Positions 1 to 8,338 of a stretch of DNA of 47,124 bases are shown in pieces. The stretch comes from Natrialbaceae archaeon. GTDB lineage: Archaea; Halobacteriota; Halobacteria; Halobacteriales; Natrialbaceae. Location: the NCBI GenBank assembly GCA_003552325.1, contig PUKM01000007.1:1-47124 (forward strand). Reading direction: 5' to 3'. Under the pieces are notes generated by a model. It did no database searches. It saw nothing but the letters and a program-made list of their open reading frames with translations, and was not told where the DNA came from. The translations under genes were made by a program, and so were the position numbers. How positions within the stretch are numbered: the stretch's first letter is position 1; each line of letters opens with the position of its first letter.

Positions 1-2
1 AA

Positions 3-260
3 GCGGCTGTGTTAGGCACGCCGACAGTTCGATTGAGTGCCTTCGATCGAGAGAGAGAACTCATGAACTTTAGAGAACTCTCCGAGCGGTACGATCTGTT
101 AGTAACCACATCGGAGCCAACGGAAGCGATCAACGTCTCGACCGCGCTCGTCCGTGACCCAGCAACGAGTCAGAGGTGGGAAGAAAACCGGTCTCGGTTG
201 CTCGCCGAGAAGATCGACGTCACTTCGTTTATTCTGTCCTGTATTCGCGACGCTCGGTAG
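3..260 (+). CDS. DUF354 family protein, C-terminal fragment
   Basis: The reading frame is open from the window edge to the TAG at 258-260, so only the last 85 or so residues are present. The visible part has an A-A-V-L-G-T-P-T-V-R segment, then N-F-R-E-L, then a tail with K-I-D-V-T-x-F-I. These are the marks I associate with the C-terminal half of archaeal DUF354 proteins, which resemble GT-B glycosyltransferases or UDP-GlcNAc epimerases and usually sit in surface-polysaccharide clusters. The two polysaccharide-lyase-like genes downstream fit such a setting, but this is inference. The true start is outside the window. Confidence 0.62.
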   Translation, partial: AAVLGTPTVRLSAFDRERELMNFRELSERYDLLVTTSEPTEAINVSTALVRDPATSQRWEENRSRLLAEKIDVTSFILSCIRDAR

Positions 261-383
261 GTGCTCCTCGAGTACGGGTAGCGGGTTTCAACACGCTGAA
301 TAGTCGGTGCCGTCTGTATATCTCATTATCTGTAGTACATACTGCAGATTGTCTTTGAAATTTGCAGATTACTCGGAGTAAAA

Positions 384-391
384 GTTTATAA
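384..391 (+). promoter_or_regulatory. TATA box of the first lyase-like gene
   Basis: The sequence GTTTATAAA lies 25-32 nt before the ATG at 416. That is the spacing of a haloarchaeal leaderless promoter, so transcription should begin at or just before the start codon. The preceding 329-370 stretch has an 8-bp imperfect hairpin and a repeated TGCAGATT that could bind a regulator. Confidence 0.6.
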
Positions 392-415
392 ATCATTGCC
401 CAAGCCGTTCTTTCG

Positions 416-1312
416 ATGGCAGATAAACGACCGCGTTCTACACAACATGCTGTTACCCGGACCGAAGACATCGGCGGAACGTCACGACGCTCGGTATTGA
501 AAACGATCGGTGCATCCGCGGTGGGTGTCACTGCACTGCTTCCCTGGACGGCACAGGCGACAGACACCTGGCAACGGGAGTCGATTCGAATCGATTACGA
601 TGACTACGACGAGCCGGCGGACGTCTACGACATTTCGGACGTCCGTTCGAATCAGGCACCGGTGTTCGACGCCGACCCGACGGATGCGGATAATCGAGTC
701 TTATCGACCACGTTCGATGGGTCACAGAAGACGGCGAACATCGGGTATGACTTCACAGACCACATGACAACGGACGAAGTCTACTCTCGGATCATGTATC
801 ACCCGAACGACGTGACGATCGCCGACTCCGGCACCCTCCGTTTCTACTGGGCTGGCGTTCGCTCGGGATCGAATAACTCGGGGGTAAACGGTGCCCCGAC
901 CGGGAACGATGGATGGACAAACGCACTCAGTATCGCTCACCGTGGCAACCACGACCATCCCGACGGGTATACACTCTCGCTGTACACCTATCACATGGAC
1001 CAACCCAGCACGTCCGGCGAAGTGTTTCGATCGGACGGCGTCGTCGCTGTCGATCAGTGGAACGAAATCGAGTGTTACCAGCGTCTCAACTCCTACCAGA
1101 ACGGGACTGCTAACGCCGATGGGATCTTCCGACTCTGGCTCGATGGCGAACTGGTGTTCGAAAAAGACGATTTCAGATGGGTGAGTGAATCAGGTCAGGA
1201 GGCAGACTACGTCGGCCCAGTTGGCTACTGGTACATGTCGGACCAGCAAGGCCAGACGATGTACTACGACGAGCACGAAATCGTTCTCGGTGGCATGCCG
1301 TGGGTTCGGTAA
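416..1312 (+). CDS. Tat-exported polysaccharide-lyase-like protein (short paralogue)
   Basis: This is a 298-aa secreted protein. Residues about 22-45 form a Tat signal (S-R-R-S-V-L-K, then a hydrophobic stretch ending A-Q-A). The rest looks like one beta-jelly-roll domain of the PL14/PL20 alginate/glucuronan-lyase type. It has a Y-T-Y-H-M-D-Q strand, W-N-E-I-E-C-Y-Q-R, the D-G-x-F-R-L-W-L-D-G-E-L-V-F-E block and a closing Y-Y-D-E-H-E-I strand. The family call rests on these motifs only; I cannot name the substrate. It is about 70% identical by eye to the next gene but lacks that gene's C-terminal modules. The start is set by the Tat signal and the TATA box at 384-391. Confidence 0.6.
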   Translation: MADKRPRSTQHAVTRTEDIGGTSRRSVLKTIGASAVGVTALLPWTAQATDTWQRESIRIDYDDYDEPADVYDISDVRSNQAPVFDADPTDADNRVLSTTFDGSQKTANIGYDFTDHMTTDEVYSRIMYHPNDVTIADSGTLRFYWAGVRSGSNNSGVNGAPTGNDGWTNALSIAHRGNHDHPDGYTLSLYTYHMDQPSTSGEVFRSDGVVAVDQWNEIECYQRLNSYQNGTANADGIFRLWLDGELVFEKDDFRWVSESGQEADYVGPVGYWYMSDQQGQTMYYDEHEIVLGGMPWVR

Positions 1313-1431
1313 CGTTCCTTCCCTATCGACGAGAGAATTGCTCGTGTCTGTGATTGTCACGGTCTTCTGATTTAAACGCTACCTCATTGCAACAGTGACG
1401 CTTTGCGAGTATACTCATTTTACCGGAGTAC

Positions 1432-2790
1432 ATGGCACGCGAACGAGCAGCGGATACATCCGAAACCGACAGCGACGCACACACCCACTCACTCAATCGG
1501 AGACGGTTCTTACGGACGAGCACCGTCGCCGTTGGTGGCCTGGCACTGCTTGGCGGGCAGGTGAGTGCCTCCAGTACGGAGGACGAATCGGTACGAATCA
1601 CCCTCGATTACGACGACTACGACGACCCCTCGGAGCTGTACAACATCTTTGACGTCCGTACGAACCAGGAGCCGCGGTTCAGTTCATCCCGGACGTACAC
1701 TGGCAATTCGGCCCTCGAGACAACGTTCGATGGCAATCAAAAGACCGCGAACATCGCGTACGAATTCGGCGAGCACGGCTATGAAACCTATCAAGATGAA
1801 GTCTACTCGAGATTCCAGTTCCACCCCGACAACGTCACCATCGAGGAAAGTGGGACGTTGCGTTTTTATTGGGCCGGCGTGAGACAGGGGCCCCAAAACT
1901 CGGGCGTCAACGGGGCTCCCTCCGGCGACGACGGTTGGACGATTGCACTCAGTTTAGCCCACAGGGGGGCGCACGAGCACCCTGATGGGTACACGCTTTC
2001 AGTCTACACCTATCACATGGATCAGCCGGGGAGTGCCGGCGAATCGTTCCGCACTGAGGGGGTCGTCGATGTCGATCGGTGGAACGAGATCGAGTGCTAT
2101 CAACGCATCAATACCTACCAGAATGGGACCGCCAACGCCGACGGGATATTCCGTCTCTGGCTCGATGGCGAACTCGTCTTCGAAAAAGAAGACTTCCGGT
2201 GGGTGACTGCAGACGACCAAGGTGTCCAGTACGTCGGCCCACTGGGGTACTGGTACCTTTCGGACCAACAGGGTCAGTCGTTGTACTACGATGATCACGA
2301 AATTCACCTCAATGGGGCCCGAGAACCAGAGCCGTACCCACTCGAGGAGTACGAGGATCGATTGACGTACCGCGATCCTGGCGAAGAGACGTCGTATCGG
2401 TTCTATGTCGACGGCGAGATCATCCAACACGACTGGAGTCAGGCTACCGAAAACGAGACCGTCGAAATCGATTCTGATGGTGACTATCAGGTCGTCACTG
2501 CAACCTCTCCCGCAGAGAACGTCGACGGGTACGTGTTCACTGGCGATCTCGTCGCGATCGATACCGACGGTGACCCACGAATCTGGATCTCCGGTGAACG
2601 CGTCGACCTCGAGGAGTACCCGTCCACCCCACCGTCTGCGGACGAGGAAGACGATGTCGTCGACGCGTATCGGAACGCCGACGGTGACGTCGATAACATG
2701 GGCTTACTCGAGGCACTCGAGGATTACCGCAACGACGACCTCTCGGCGACGGAGTTCCTCGATGTCCGCGACGAGTGGCGCTCGAACTAG
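1432..2790 (+). CDS. Tat-exported polysaccharide-lyase-like protein with C-terminal modules
   Basis: This 452-aa protein is a tandem paralogue of the upstream gene. It has a Tat signal (N-R-R-R-F-L-R-T), then the same jelly-roll domain to about residue 298. Two further parts follow. Residues about 305-395 form a small beta domain (Y-R-F-Y-V-D-G-E-I ... I-W-I-S-G-E-R-V), a type often appended to exported haloarchaeal proteins. The last 50 residues form a dockerin-like helical tail (D-A-Y-R-N-A-D-G-D-V-D ... F-L-D-V-R-D-E-W). The extra modules may attach the enzyme to carbohydrate or a partner. The gap to the first gene is 119 bp with its own AT-rich box, so it may be transcribed separately. 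Confidence 0.6.
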   Translation: MARERAADTSETDSDAHTHSLNRRRFLRTSTVAVGGLALLGGQVSASSTEDESVRITLDYDDYDDPSELYNIFDVRTNQEPRFSSSRTYTGNSALETTFDGNQKTANIAYEFGEHGYETYQDEVYSRFQFHPDNVTIEESGTLRFYWAGVRQGPQNSGVNGAPSGDDGWTIALSLAHRGAHEHPDGYTLSVYTYHMDQPGSAGESFRTEGVVDVDRWNEIECYQRINTYQNGTANADGIFRLWLDGELVFEKEDFRWVTADDQGVQYVGPLGYWYLSDQQGQSLYYDDHEIHLNGAREPEPYPLEEYEDRLTYRDPGEETSYRFYVDGEIIQHDWSQATENETVEIDSDGDYQVVTATSPAENVDGYVFTGDLVAIDTDGDPRIWISGERVDLEEYPSTPPSADEEDDVVDAYRNADGDVDNMGLLEALEDYRNDDLSATEFLDVRDEWRSN

Positions 2791-2854
2791 AACAGTATCC
2801 CCTGGCCGGTCCCCCGTTTTCGGCTGCTAACTGCACTGGAAGAACCAGCACCCC

Positions 2855-2861
2855 ATTTTAA
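2855..2861 (+). promoter_or_regulatory. TATA box of the first UspA gene
   Basis: ATTTTAACC lies 26-32 nt before the ATG at 2887, which suggests a leaderless transcript. Confidence 0.5.
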
Positions 2862-2886
2862 CCACCCCTGTAACGTATCGTCGGGT

Positions 2887-3321
2887 ATGGCAAAACGTAT
2901 CCTCGTCCCCGTCGACGAATCTGACCGCGCAACTGACGCCCTCGAGTTCGCCCTCAACGAGTTCCCGGACGCGACGGTCATCGCACTCCACGTCCTCGAC
3001 CCGGCGGATATGTACGGGGCCTCCGGCTTCGAGGGTGGGGCCATGGTCAACTACGACGAGTTGCACAAACAGAACCGGGCCCGGGGAGAGACCCTCCTCG
3101 AGAAGTTCGAAGCACACGCCGAGGAACGGGGTGAGACGTGTGAGACGGACATCGTCGTCGGGAGCGTTGCCCGCTCGGTCGTCGACTACGCCGAGGAGAA
3201 CGAAGTCGATCAGATCGTCATCGGCAGCCACGGCCGGACCGGTGCGAGCCGAATCCTGCTCGGGAGCGTCGCCGAGACCGTCGCTCGACGATCGCCGGTT
3301 CCCGTGACGATCGTCAGATAG
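2887..3321 (+). CDS. Universal stress protein, UspA family
   Basis: This 144-aa protein is a single Usp domain. It begins K-R-I-L-V-P-V-D-E-S-D and has the nucleotide-binding signature G-S-H-G-R-T-G near residue 117, followed by L-L-G-S-V-A-E-T-V. That is the ATP-binding subgroup, which acts as a cytoplasmic dimer in stress responses. The length is normal for the family. Its last 8 nt overlap the 3' end of the convergent PadR-like gene. A second UspA gene lies 2 kb downstream. Confidence 0.93.
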   Translation: MAKRILVPVDESDRATDALEFALNEFPDATVIALHVLDPADMYGASGFEGGAMVNYDELHKQNRARGETLLEKFEAHAEERGETCETDIVVGSVARSVVDYAEENEVDQIVIGSHGRTGASRILLGSVAETVARRSPVPVTIVR

Positions 3322-3604
3322 CGTCGGCGTCCTCGAGCACTGACTGGACCCACGTCGCGTGTGCGGTGGTCCGTTCGGCACCGACCGCCGTCAGGGAGTA
3401 CACGTCATGTAATCCTTCCGGTGTCTGCTCGACGTCTCCCGCGTCCACCAGCGCCGAGAGCGAACCATAGAACGCCTTGGGCTCGAGGCGTTGGTCGTAG
3501 TGTGCCTCGAGGGCTGTTTTGAGTTCCTGCCCGCGCGCACGCTCGAGTTCGAGGAGCAGGATGCAGATATCTCGGCGTCGCCCGCTCTGTAGCCACTTGC
3601 TCAT
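3314..3604 (-). CDS. PadR-like winged-helix transcription regulator
   Basis: This small DNA-binding protein has 96 aa from the chosen start. It begins M-S-K-W-L-Q-S-G-R-R-R-D-I-C and has a winged-helix pattern with K-A-F-Y-G-S-L-S-A-L-V-D-A-G-D-V as the likely recognition helix, then a wing (G-L-H-D-V-Y-S-L-T). I chose the inner ATG at 3604 because that start matches how haloarchaeal relatives begin, as I recall them. An upstream ATG at 3631 would add nine residues. It overlaps the uspA 3' end by 8 nt. Its targets cannot be read from the sequence. Confidence 0.72.
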   Translation of the reverse strand: MSKWLQSGRRRDICILLLELERARGQELKTALEAHYDQRLEPKAFYGSLSALVDAGDVEQTPEGLHDVYSLTAVGAERTTAHATWVQSVLEDADAI

Positions 3605-3672
3605 ATCGGGGTCGTGGGTCGCCTGCGTCACAGCCGTTACGATTTCTCGAGGTGTGGGAGACGGATCAACTC

Positions 3673-3751
3673 ATACTGTTGGCTGTAACTGTGTAACGAT
3701 TCTCGCCACCCGGGGAGGCGAGAGTCGTGAACGACGTACAGCCGACAGTAT
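3673..3751. repeat. 79-bp near-perfect palindromic element
   Basis: The outer arms ATACTGTTGGCTGTA (3673-3687) and TACAGCCGACAGTAT (3737-3751) pair over 15 bp with one G-U wobble. The inner arms CGATTCTCGCC (3697-3707) and GGCGAGAGTCG (3717-3727) pair over 11 bp with one wobble. The stretch between them is partly complementary. The right arm ends on the first base of the stop codon complement of the minus-strand membrane gene. It could be a MITE-like insertion, a bidirectional terminator or a structured RNA. I found no second copy in this window. Confidence 0.75.
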
Positions 3752-5055
3752 CAGAAGTAGCCGAACAACGTCCCGACGAGGACGAAACCCCACATGGCCA
3801 CTCCCGCGATGAGCATGTCGTTGAGCCGCGATTCCCGAGTCGCCCGTCTGGCCGCACCGCCAGCGATCAGTCCGAGGGCGATGATGACGAGCATCCGCTG
3901 GAGGACGACATCCACGGGCAGGGAGTTGACTTCCATCAGGCCGTAATCGAGCCAGATTGCGAGCGCGAGCGAAAGCGAGGCGGCGACGGCAGCATCGAGT
4001 CGGCGCTCGAGCCCGCTCGCGATCGCGTACGTCGCAATCGGAATCCCGAGGGCGATGACGGGATACAGGAGCGCGGCGATCATGTGCATGGTCAGGAAGT
4101 CGGTCCATCGCTCCAGGGCGATGCCGACGATCCGCACGCCGAGGAACATCGCCAGGATGGTCATCGCGAGGATGAGGTGGCGTGCCTCGACCCGATCGTA
4201 GGCGGCCTCGAGTCGTCGCCGATCGACAGCCGTCAGGTTGTCTTCGACGGCGTCGGGCGTGTGTTCTCGTATTGTGGCTTTGCCGCGGCTTCCCGCCATC
4301 CCGAACAGGAGGACGAGCATGCCGACGAGGTCGACTTTCGTCGCCCAGCCGTCGGCATCGGAGGGACCGGTGTTGCCGACGTTGATTCTGACGACATCCT
4401 CCTGTGGATCGACGCCGGGGAGGTCCATGAACTCCTGTTCGATGGCCAGTTGGGCACTTTCGACGCCGTCGACACGATGGCGGAGGGTGAACCAGTCGAA
4501 GTGTTCGGTGTGGCCCTGCATCGCGACCCACTTGTCATCGCTGTTTGGACTCTCGTACAGGCGGATGTGCATCCGTTCGCCGTAGTAGTCGCCGTCGTCG
4601 AGTTGAAGGGTCTCGGTTACCCATTGTGGGTCGTCCCCACCTGGATCGATCCACGCGTATCGGGTTGTTCCAGCGGCTTCGCCCCACTGGGTGCCGGTGG
4701 CATGATGGCCTTCGTCTTCGATGAACGCGAACGTTTCAGGCTCGGCGTCCATCTCCTCCTCATCCATCTCTTCCCAGTCGCCCTCGCCTTCCTCGGTGAG
4801 GAGGTGGACAACCTCACTCGAGTTGCCTCGAACGAAGACGTTGAGCGGGCTTCGCTTGTCGTGGGCCTCTCGAGCGCTCATAAACGCCCAGATGGCGCTG
4901 TCTGAACCCTCGAACTCGACCAGTTCGATCTCCGGTTCATCGGTTTCTTCGGGAGCCACGTCGCTCGTGGAGGGTGAGAAGAACAGCGAGGGCCCACCCA
5001 TAACCACGAACGCGATTGCCAACAGGACGACGCCAACCACGATCGAACGACGCAT
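3751..5055 (-). CDS. Conserved haloarchaeal multi-pass membrane protein
   Basis: I do not recognise a characterised family. The 434-aa protein has one N-terminal membrane segment (residues about 5-25), then an acidic outside domain of about 200 residues with W-A-F-M-S-A-R-E and a W-V-A-M-Q-G-H stretch. At least five membrane segments follow in the second half. The start at 5055 (M-R-R-S-I-V-V) places the first membrane segment directly after the initiator. A longer GTG-initiated version to 5112 would only add a polar tail. Its stop codon touches the 79-bp palindrome at 3673-3751. Confidence 0.7.
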   Translation of the reverse strand: MRRSIVVGVVLLAIAFVVMGGPSLFFSPSTSDVAPEETDEPEIELVEFEGSDSAIWAFMSAREAHDKRSPLNVFVRGNSSEVVHLLTEEGEGDWEEMDEEEMDAEPETFAFIEDEGHHATGTQWGEAAGTTRYAWIDPGGDDPQWVTETLQLDDGDYYGERMHIRLYESPNSDDKWVAMQGHTEHFDWFTLRHRVDGVESAQLAIEQEFMDLPGVDPQEDVVRINVGNTGPSDADGWATKVDLVGMLVLLFGMAGSRGKATIREHTPDAVEDNLTAVDRRRLEAAYDRVEARHLILAMTILAMFLGVRIVGIALERWTDFLTMHMIAALLYPVIALGIPIATYAIASGLERRLDAAVAASLSLALAIWLDYGLMEVNSLPVDVVLQRMLVIIALGLIAGGAARRATRESRLNDMLIAGVAMWGFVLVGTLFGYF

Positions 5056-5239
5056 TACCCCCGGAATAGGAAGACTGTCTATATGAATGTCTGGTTCGGG
5101 TGAGGGGGCCACACGAACACGTTCTCAGGGACAGTTTCTGCGTCCGGAGAGCGGCCCCATCGGTGATGGAGCGGTCTGCTCGAGGGTCGGTCGTCTCAGC
5201 GTCGACTTCTGGGACGCTCCAGAGGACGGACGAACCCGC

Positions 5240-5668
5240 TCAGGCGTCCGCTCCAACGGTCAACACGGGCGTCCGTGCCGTCCGAAAGACGCGTTCGGAG
5301 ACGCTGCCTACGACGTTTTTCTCGTAGTTGTCGCCACTCGTTCCCATCACGATCAGGTCAGCGTCGACATCGTCCGCACACGCGAGGATACACTCGGCAG
5401 GGCTGCCGGTATCGACAACGATCCGTGCCTCGAGACCGGCGTCAGCGGCAATCGACGCCGCAGTCTCGGCTGCCTCTCGAGCGCGGGTACGGAGTTCGTT
5501 TCGGACTGATTGGACGTGGTCATCGCCGAGGACCAAAAAAGCGCGGTCGTCGACGACGGAGACGATGGTCAACGTGGCGTCACGAGTCTGTGCGATGTCG
5601 ACTGCGTGGGCGGCGACGGTCTCGGCGTGATCGCTTCCGTCGGTGGCAAGGAGAATCCGATCGTACAT
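5240..5668 (-). CDS. Universal stress protein, UspA family (second copy)
   Basis: This 142-aa single Usp domain begins M-Y-D-R-I-L-L-A-T-D-G-S-D. The ATP-loop signature is altered to G-T-S-G-D-N-Y-E-K-N-V-V-G-S-V-S-E-R-V; the usual G-x-x-G-x(9)-G-S spacing is kept. It is only distantly like the UspA at 2887-3321, so the two are not a recent duplication. An in-frame GTG one codon upstream is less likely than this ATG. A weak TATA-like CATTTAGGG lies about 25 nt upstream on the minus strand. Confidence 0.92.
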   Translation of the reverse strand: MYDRILLATDGSDHAETVAAHAVDIAQTRDATLTIVSVVDDRAFLVLGDDHVQSVRNELRTRAREAAETAASIAADAGLEARIVVDTGSPAECILACADDVDADLIVMGTSGDNYEKNVVGSVSERVFRTARTPVLTVGADA

Positions 5669-5846
5669 CACGTGAATGTCGTGTGGCGCCCTAAATGAGT
5701 CTCTCTATTGTGTGTGCGCGTTTCGGTGGGAACTGTTCGCTTCAGGTTTTCCCCCCTCACGTGCGAACCCCTGCTCATCAGTCGCGCTCTCGGTGAACCG
5801 GATGATCGTTCATCACATAGCGGCTGCCCATCCGTCAGGTATTCCC

Positions 5847-5881
5847 AGGCCATGGGAAAATGGGTACTCGCTTTTGAGTAC
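5847..5881. promoter_or_regulatory. Two inverted repeats upstream of doxX
   Basis: TTCCCA-GGCCA-TGGGAA is followed by GTACTC-GCTTTT-GAGTAC (5864-5881). Each can form a 6-bp stem. They sit 15-60 nt upstream of the AT-rich box (about 5893-5902) and the GGTGA ribosome site that precede doxX, where an operator would be expected. Function is inferred from position only. Confidence 0.4.
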
Positions 5882-5915
5882 ACCTTCCATACGATTAGAT
5901 AGAAGGTGACTGACA

Positions 5916-6479
5916 ATGTCCACAAACACCCAAAACCGATTCGAAAGCCGATACGCCGGAATTACCCTCGAGGGGCAGCCCCACGCGCTGTCGGCGTGGT
6001 TCGTGGTTGCGCTGCGATTGCTGATGGGTGGGATGATGCTGTTCGCGGGTCTCGGGAAGTACGCGTTCATCAGCGGTGAGGGGTTCAACGCCGCTGGCTT
6101 CCTGGCGAACGTCGATCCGGCGAGTCCGGTGAGCGGGCTATACGCGGCGATGGCGGCGAACCCGACGCTGATCGAGGTCGTGAACGTGATCATCCCGGCG
6201 ACGCAGGTCCTGATCGGGGTTGCGCTGATCGTCGGTGGCCTGCTCCGACTGGCCGCCCTCGGTGGCGCACTCCAGATGTTCGCGTTCTACCTCGGCGGCT
6301 GGGAAGGCGACATCCTGGCGGCGTTCGATTCGACGCTCATCTACGCCGTGTTGTTCATGGCATTGGCAGCGTTCGGGGCCGGACGCATCCTCGGCGCTGA
6401 CAAATACATCGAGCAACTCCAGGTCGGCAACCAGAAACTCATCGAGCGCTTCCCGAAACTGCGGTACATCCTCGGGTAA
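5916..6479 (+). CDS. DoxX family membrane protein
   Basis: This 187-aa protein has four hydrophobic segments and the DoxX layout: A-L-R-L-L-M-G-G-M-M-L-F-A-G-L-G-K-Y near residue 30-48, then V-L-I-G-V-A-L-I-V-G-G-L-L-R-L-A-A. The family groups quinol-linked subunits and membrane proteins tied to sulfur or oxidative stress; the exact electron partner is unknown here. GGTGA at 5906-5910 lies six bases before the ATG, an unusual visible ribosome-binding site for this genome. It is divergent from the second UspA gene. Confidence 0.85.
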   Translation: MSTNTQNRFESRYAGITLEGQPHALSAWFVVALRLLMGGMMLFAGLGKYAFISGEGFNAAGFLANVDPASPVSGLYAAMAANPTLIEVVNVIIPATQVLIGVALIVGGLLRLAALGGALQMFAFYLGGWEGDILAAFDSTLIYAVLFMALAAFGAGRILGADKYIEQLQVGNQKLIERFPKLRYILG

Positions 6480-6509
6480 CCTCCCAGGCACTGTTCGGGC
6501 CGCTCCTCG

Positions 6510-6514
6510 TTTTT
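6510..6514 (+). terminator. T-tract after doxX
   Basis: A run of five T lies 31 nt past the doxX stop. Short T-runs after genes act as archaeal terminators, so this is a candidate. Confidence 0.3.
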
Positions 6515-6682
6515 CACACCCACACCCACTCGAGTGCAACGACGCCGTGCTTACTGTTCAGCGTCGTTGCTCGAGTGTGTAACTCGCATCTAGACGGGAG
6601 CCCCAGGACGATGAACGTTCTTGCCCGCTCACTCGAAGAGGCTGCAGTCGGCGGCTTTCGAGCGCGCAGGCACATAACGTGG

Positions 6683-6690
6683 GTTTTTAG
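6683..6690 (+). promoter_or_regulatory. TATA box of NAD kinase
   Basis: GTTTTTAG is 23-30 nt before the ATG at 6713. It supports that ATG over the longer open frame beginning at 6575. Confidence 0.5.
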
Positions 6691-6712
6691 CCTCCGGCAC
6701 GAAACGGCGGGT

Positions 6713-7540
6713 ATGGCAGTCGTCGGTATCGTCGCCCAACGAGGAAACGACCGTGCACACCGACTCGCGACCGCCCTCACCAACCTGATTCGTGAACACG
6801 GTGACGACCCGCTGGTCGATGCCGAAACGGGGGCGGTGGTCGACGCCCCGTCGGCCCCGGTCGCTGCGATGAACGAGTGTGCCTTCGTCGTGAGCATCGG
6901 TGGTGACGGGACGTTCCTCTTCGTTGCCCGGGAGGCCGGCGGCGTCCCCCTCGTCGGGGTCAATCTCGGGGAAGTCGGCTTTCTCAACGCGATTTCTCCA
7001 CCCGATGCGATCGAAGCCGTCGGGTCGTTGCTCGAGGAACTCACGGAGACCGGGACGGTCGGTGGCCGGACCGTCAATCGGGTCCAGGCACACGGCGACG
7101 GCTGGTCGCTCGAGCCGGCACTAAACGAAATCTTAGTTCACGGCCCGAAACGCGGGCCGGCGGGTGGGGCGTCGATCTCGGTCGCTGTCGATGGCGAGCC
7201 CTATGCCTCGGGGTGGACGGATGGGGTTCTCGTCGCGACCCCGACAGGGTCGACGGCGTACAACTTGAGCGAGGGTGGCCCGCTCGTGCAGCCGCCCCTC
7301 GGTGCACTGGTGATTACACAGATGTGCGCCCGTGAGACGATGCCACCGCTCGTGGTTGGCGATGATCGAGAAATCACGTTGCAGGTGAGCGACGCCGAGA
7401 CCGCCTGGGCGATCAGTGACGGGCGCAACCGACGAGCGCTCGAGCCTCCCACCACGGTTCGCGTGACGGTCGCGGATGAGCCACTCACGTTAGCGGGGCC
7501 GCCGGTCAATTTTTTCGATGCGTTAGAAAAACTCGAGTGA
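6713..7540 (+). CDS. nadK: NAD kinase
   Basis: The enzyme phosphorylates NAD to NADP in the cytoplasm. The 275-aa protein has the catalytic G-G-D-G-T at residues 63-67, then N-L-G-E-V-G-F-L-N, and the second conserved block G-W-T-D-G-V-L-V-A-T-P-T-G-S-T-A-Y with G-G-P-L-V after it. The length is normal for archaeal ATP-NAD kinases. The start at 6713 is chosen because the family begins close to this M-A-V-V-G-I-V and because of the TATA box at 6683-6690. It converges with the RNA polymerase epsilon gene 20 bp away. Confidence 0.95.
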   Translation: MAVVGIVAQRGNDRAHRLATALTNLIREHGDDPLVDAETGAVVDAPSAPVAAMNECAFVVSIGGDGTFLFVAREAGGVPLVGVNLGEVGFLNAISPPDAIEAVGSLLEELTETGTVGGRTVNRVQAHGDGWSLEPALNEILVHGPKRGPAGGASISVAVDGEPYASGWTDGVLVATPTGSTAYNLSEGGPLVQPPLGALVITQMCARETMPPLVVGDDREITLQVSDAETAWAISDGRNRRALEPPTTVRVTVADEPLTLAGPPVNFFDALEKLE

Positions 7541-7560
7541 ACGCCGGTTAGTGGTCCTCG

Positions 7561-8304
7561 TCACTCTCCACCCGGCTGTGCTGGCTCGTCCTCACCACTG
7601 GTTGTCTGCTGCTCGCGAAGCGGGAGGTTCGGGTCACGATACGGGGTGCGTCCGTAGGCGGGCAACTCGTCTCCAAGCTGGGCTTTGACCGTTCGACGGA
7701 GTCGGTTGAGTGCGGTCGTATCCAGCCCATGGTCGGCGGCGAGCCGTTTGAACGTCGCGTCGTCAGTGATGTCGTGGGCCCGATACTGAGCAAACAGTTC
7801 GTCCATCCGATCCGGGGAGAGTGAGCCGACGTCGAGATCATCGAGGCCGAAATACGCCTGCCGGTCGACGTCGACGACGTGCCGGATGACTACGAGTGCC
7901 ACCGTCGCGATTGCCCGCTGGCTCCCGAACGCGGTCAGATCGAGTTCGTCCATCACCCCTAGCGCCACGTCACGCTGCCACGGCGTGACCTCGAGGACGT
8001 TACAGAGTGCCTGTGTCGTTCGCAGGCGGTCCAGCCGGTGGGCGCGCTCGGCGTAGCCAGGAGTCGCGGGGTGTTGTTCGTCGTGCAGTCGGCGGGCACC
8101 GGGAGAGAGGTCGCCATCACCCGTCGGCCGGCCAATGACGGTGGCACTCGGCGTGATCACGCCCCACTGACGGACGGTCGCATCACGCTGATGGTCTGCC
8201 CGGGAAAGTGCGCCGGAACCAGGCCGTCTCTCGAGACGTCGGCCGGTGCCGTCACCGACGCCTGTTTCCTCGGGAGGCTGACCCGGGACGCCATGCTGGC
8301 TCAT
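7561..8304 (-). CDS. rpoeps: Haloarchaeal RNA polymerase subunit epsilon
   Basis: This 247-aa protein matches what is annotated in haloarchaea as the DNA-directed RNA polymerase epsilon subunit. The recognised core is V-R-Q-W-G-V-I-T-P-S-A-T-V-I-G-R, R-R-L-H-D-E-Q-H-P, then T-Q-A-L-C-N-V-L-E-V-T-P-W-Q-R and M-D-E-L-D-L-T-A-F-G-S-Q-R-A-I, a helical cyclin-like region. The N-terminal 45 residues and the C-terminal tail are low-complexity. The subunit is specific to halophiles and its role in transcription is not settled. A TATA box at 8329-8338 supports the start. Confidence 0.85.
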   Translation of the reverse strand: MSQHGVPGQPPEETGVGDGTGRRLERRPGSGALSRADHQRDATVRQWGVITPSATVIGRPTGDGDLSPGARRLHDEQHPATPGYAERAHRLDRLRTTQALCNVLEVTPWQRDVALGVMDELDLTAFGSQRAIATVALVVIRHVVDVDRQAYFGLDDLDVGSLSPDRMDELFAQYRAHDITDDATFKRLAADHGLDTTALNRLRRTVKAQLGDELPAYGRTPYRDPNLPLREQQTTSGEDEPAQPGGE

Positions 8305-8328
8305 CGTATCCCAAATCGAACCCAGAGC

Positions 8329-8338
8329 GGTAAAAAGG
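8329..8338 (-). promoter_or_regulatory. TATA box of the RNA polymerase epsilon gene
   Basis: On the minus strand GCCTTTTTACC lies about 27 nt before the ATG at 8304, the leaderless arrangement. Confidence 0.55.

Noticed and set aside
3727..4905. 392-codon plus-strand frame opposite the membrane protein gene
   Set aside because: No family similarity; the minus-strand product has coherent membrane segments.
6575..6712. Longer N-terminus for NAD kinase
   Set aside because: The extra 46 codons are not family-like and contain the TATA box that fits the start at 6713.
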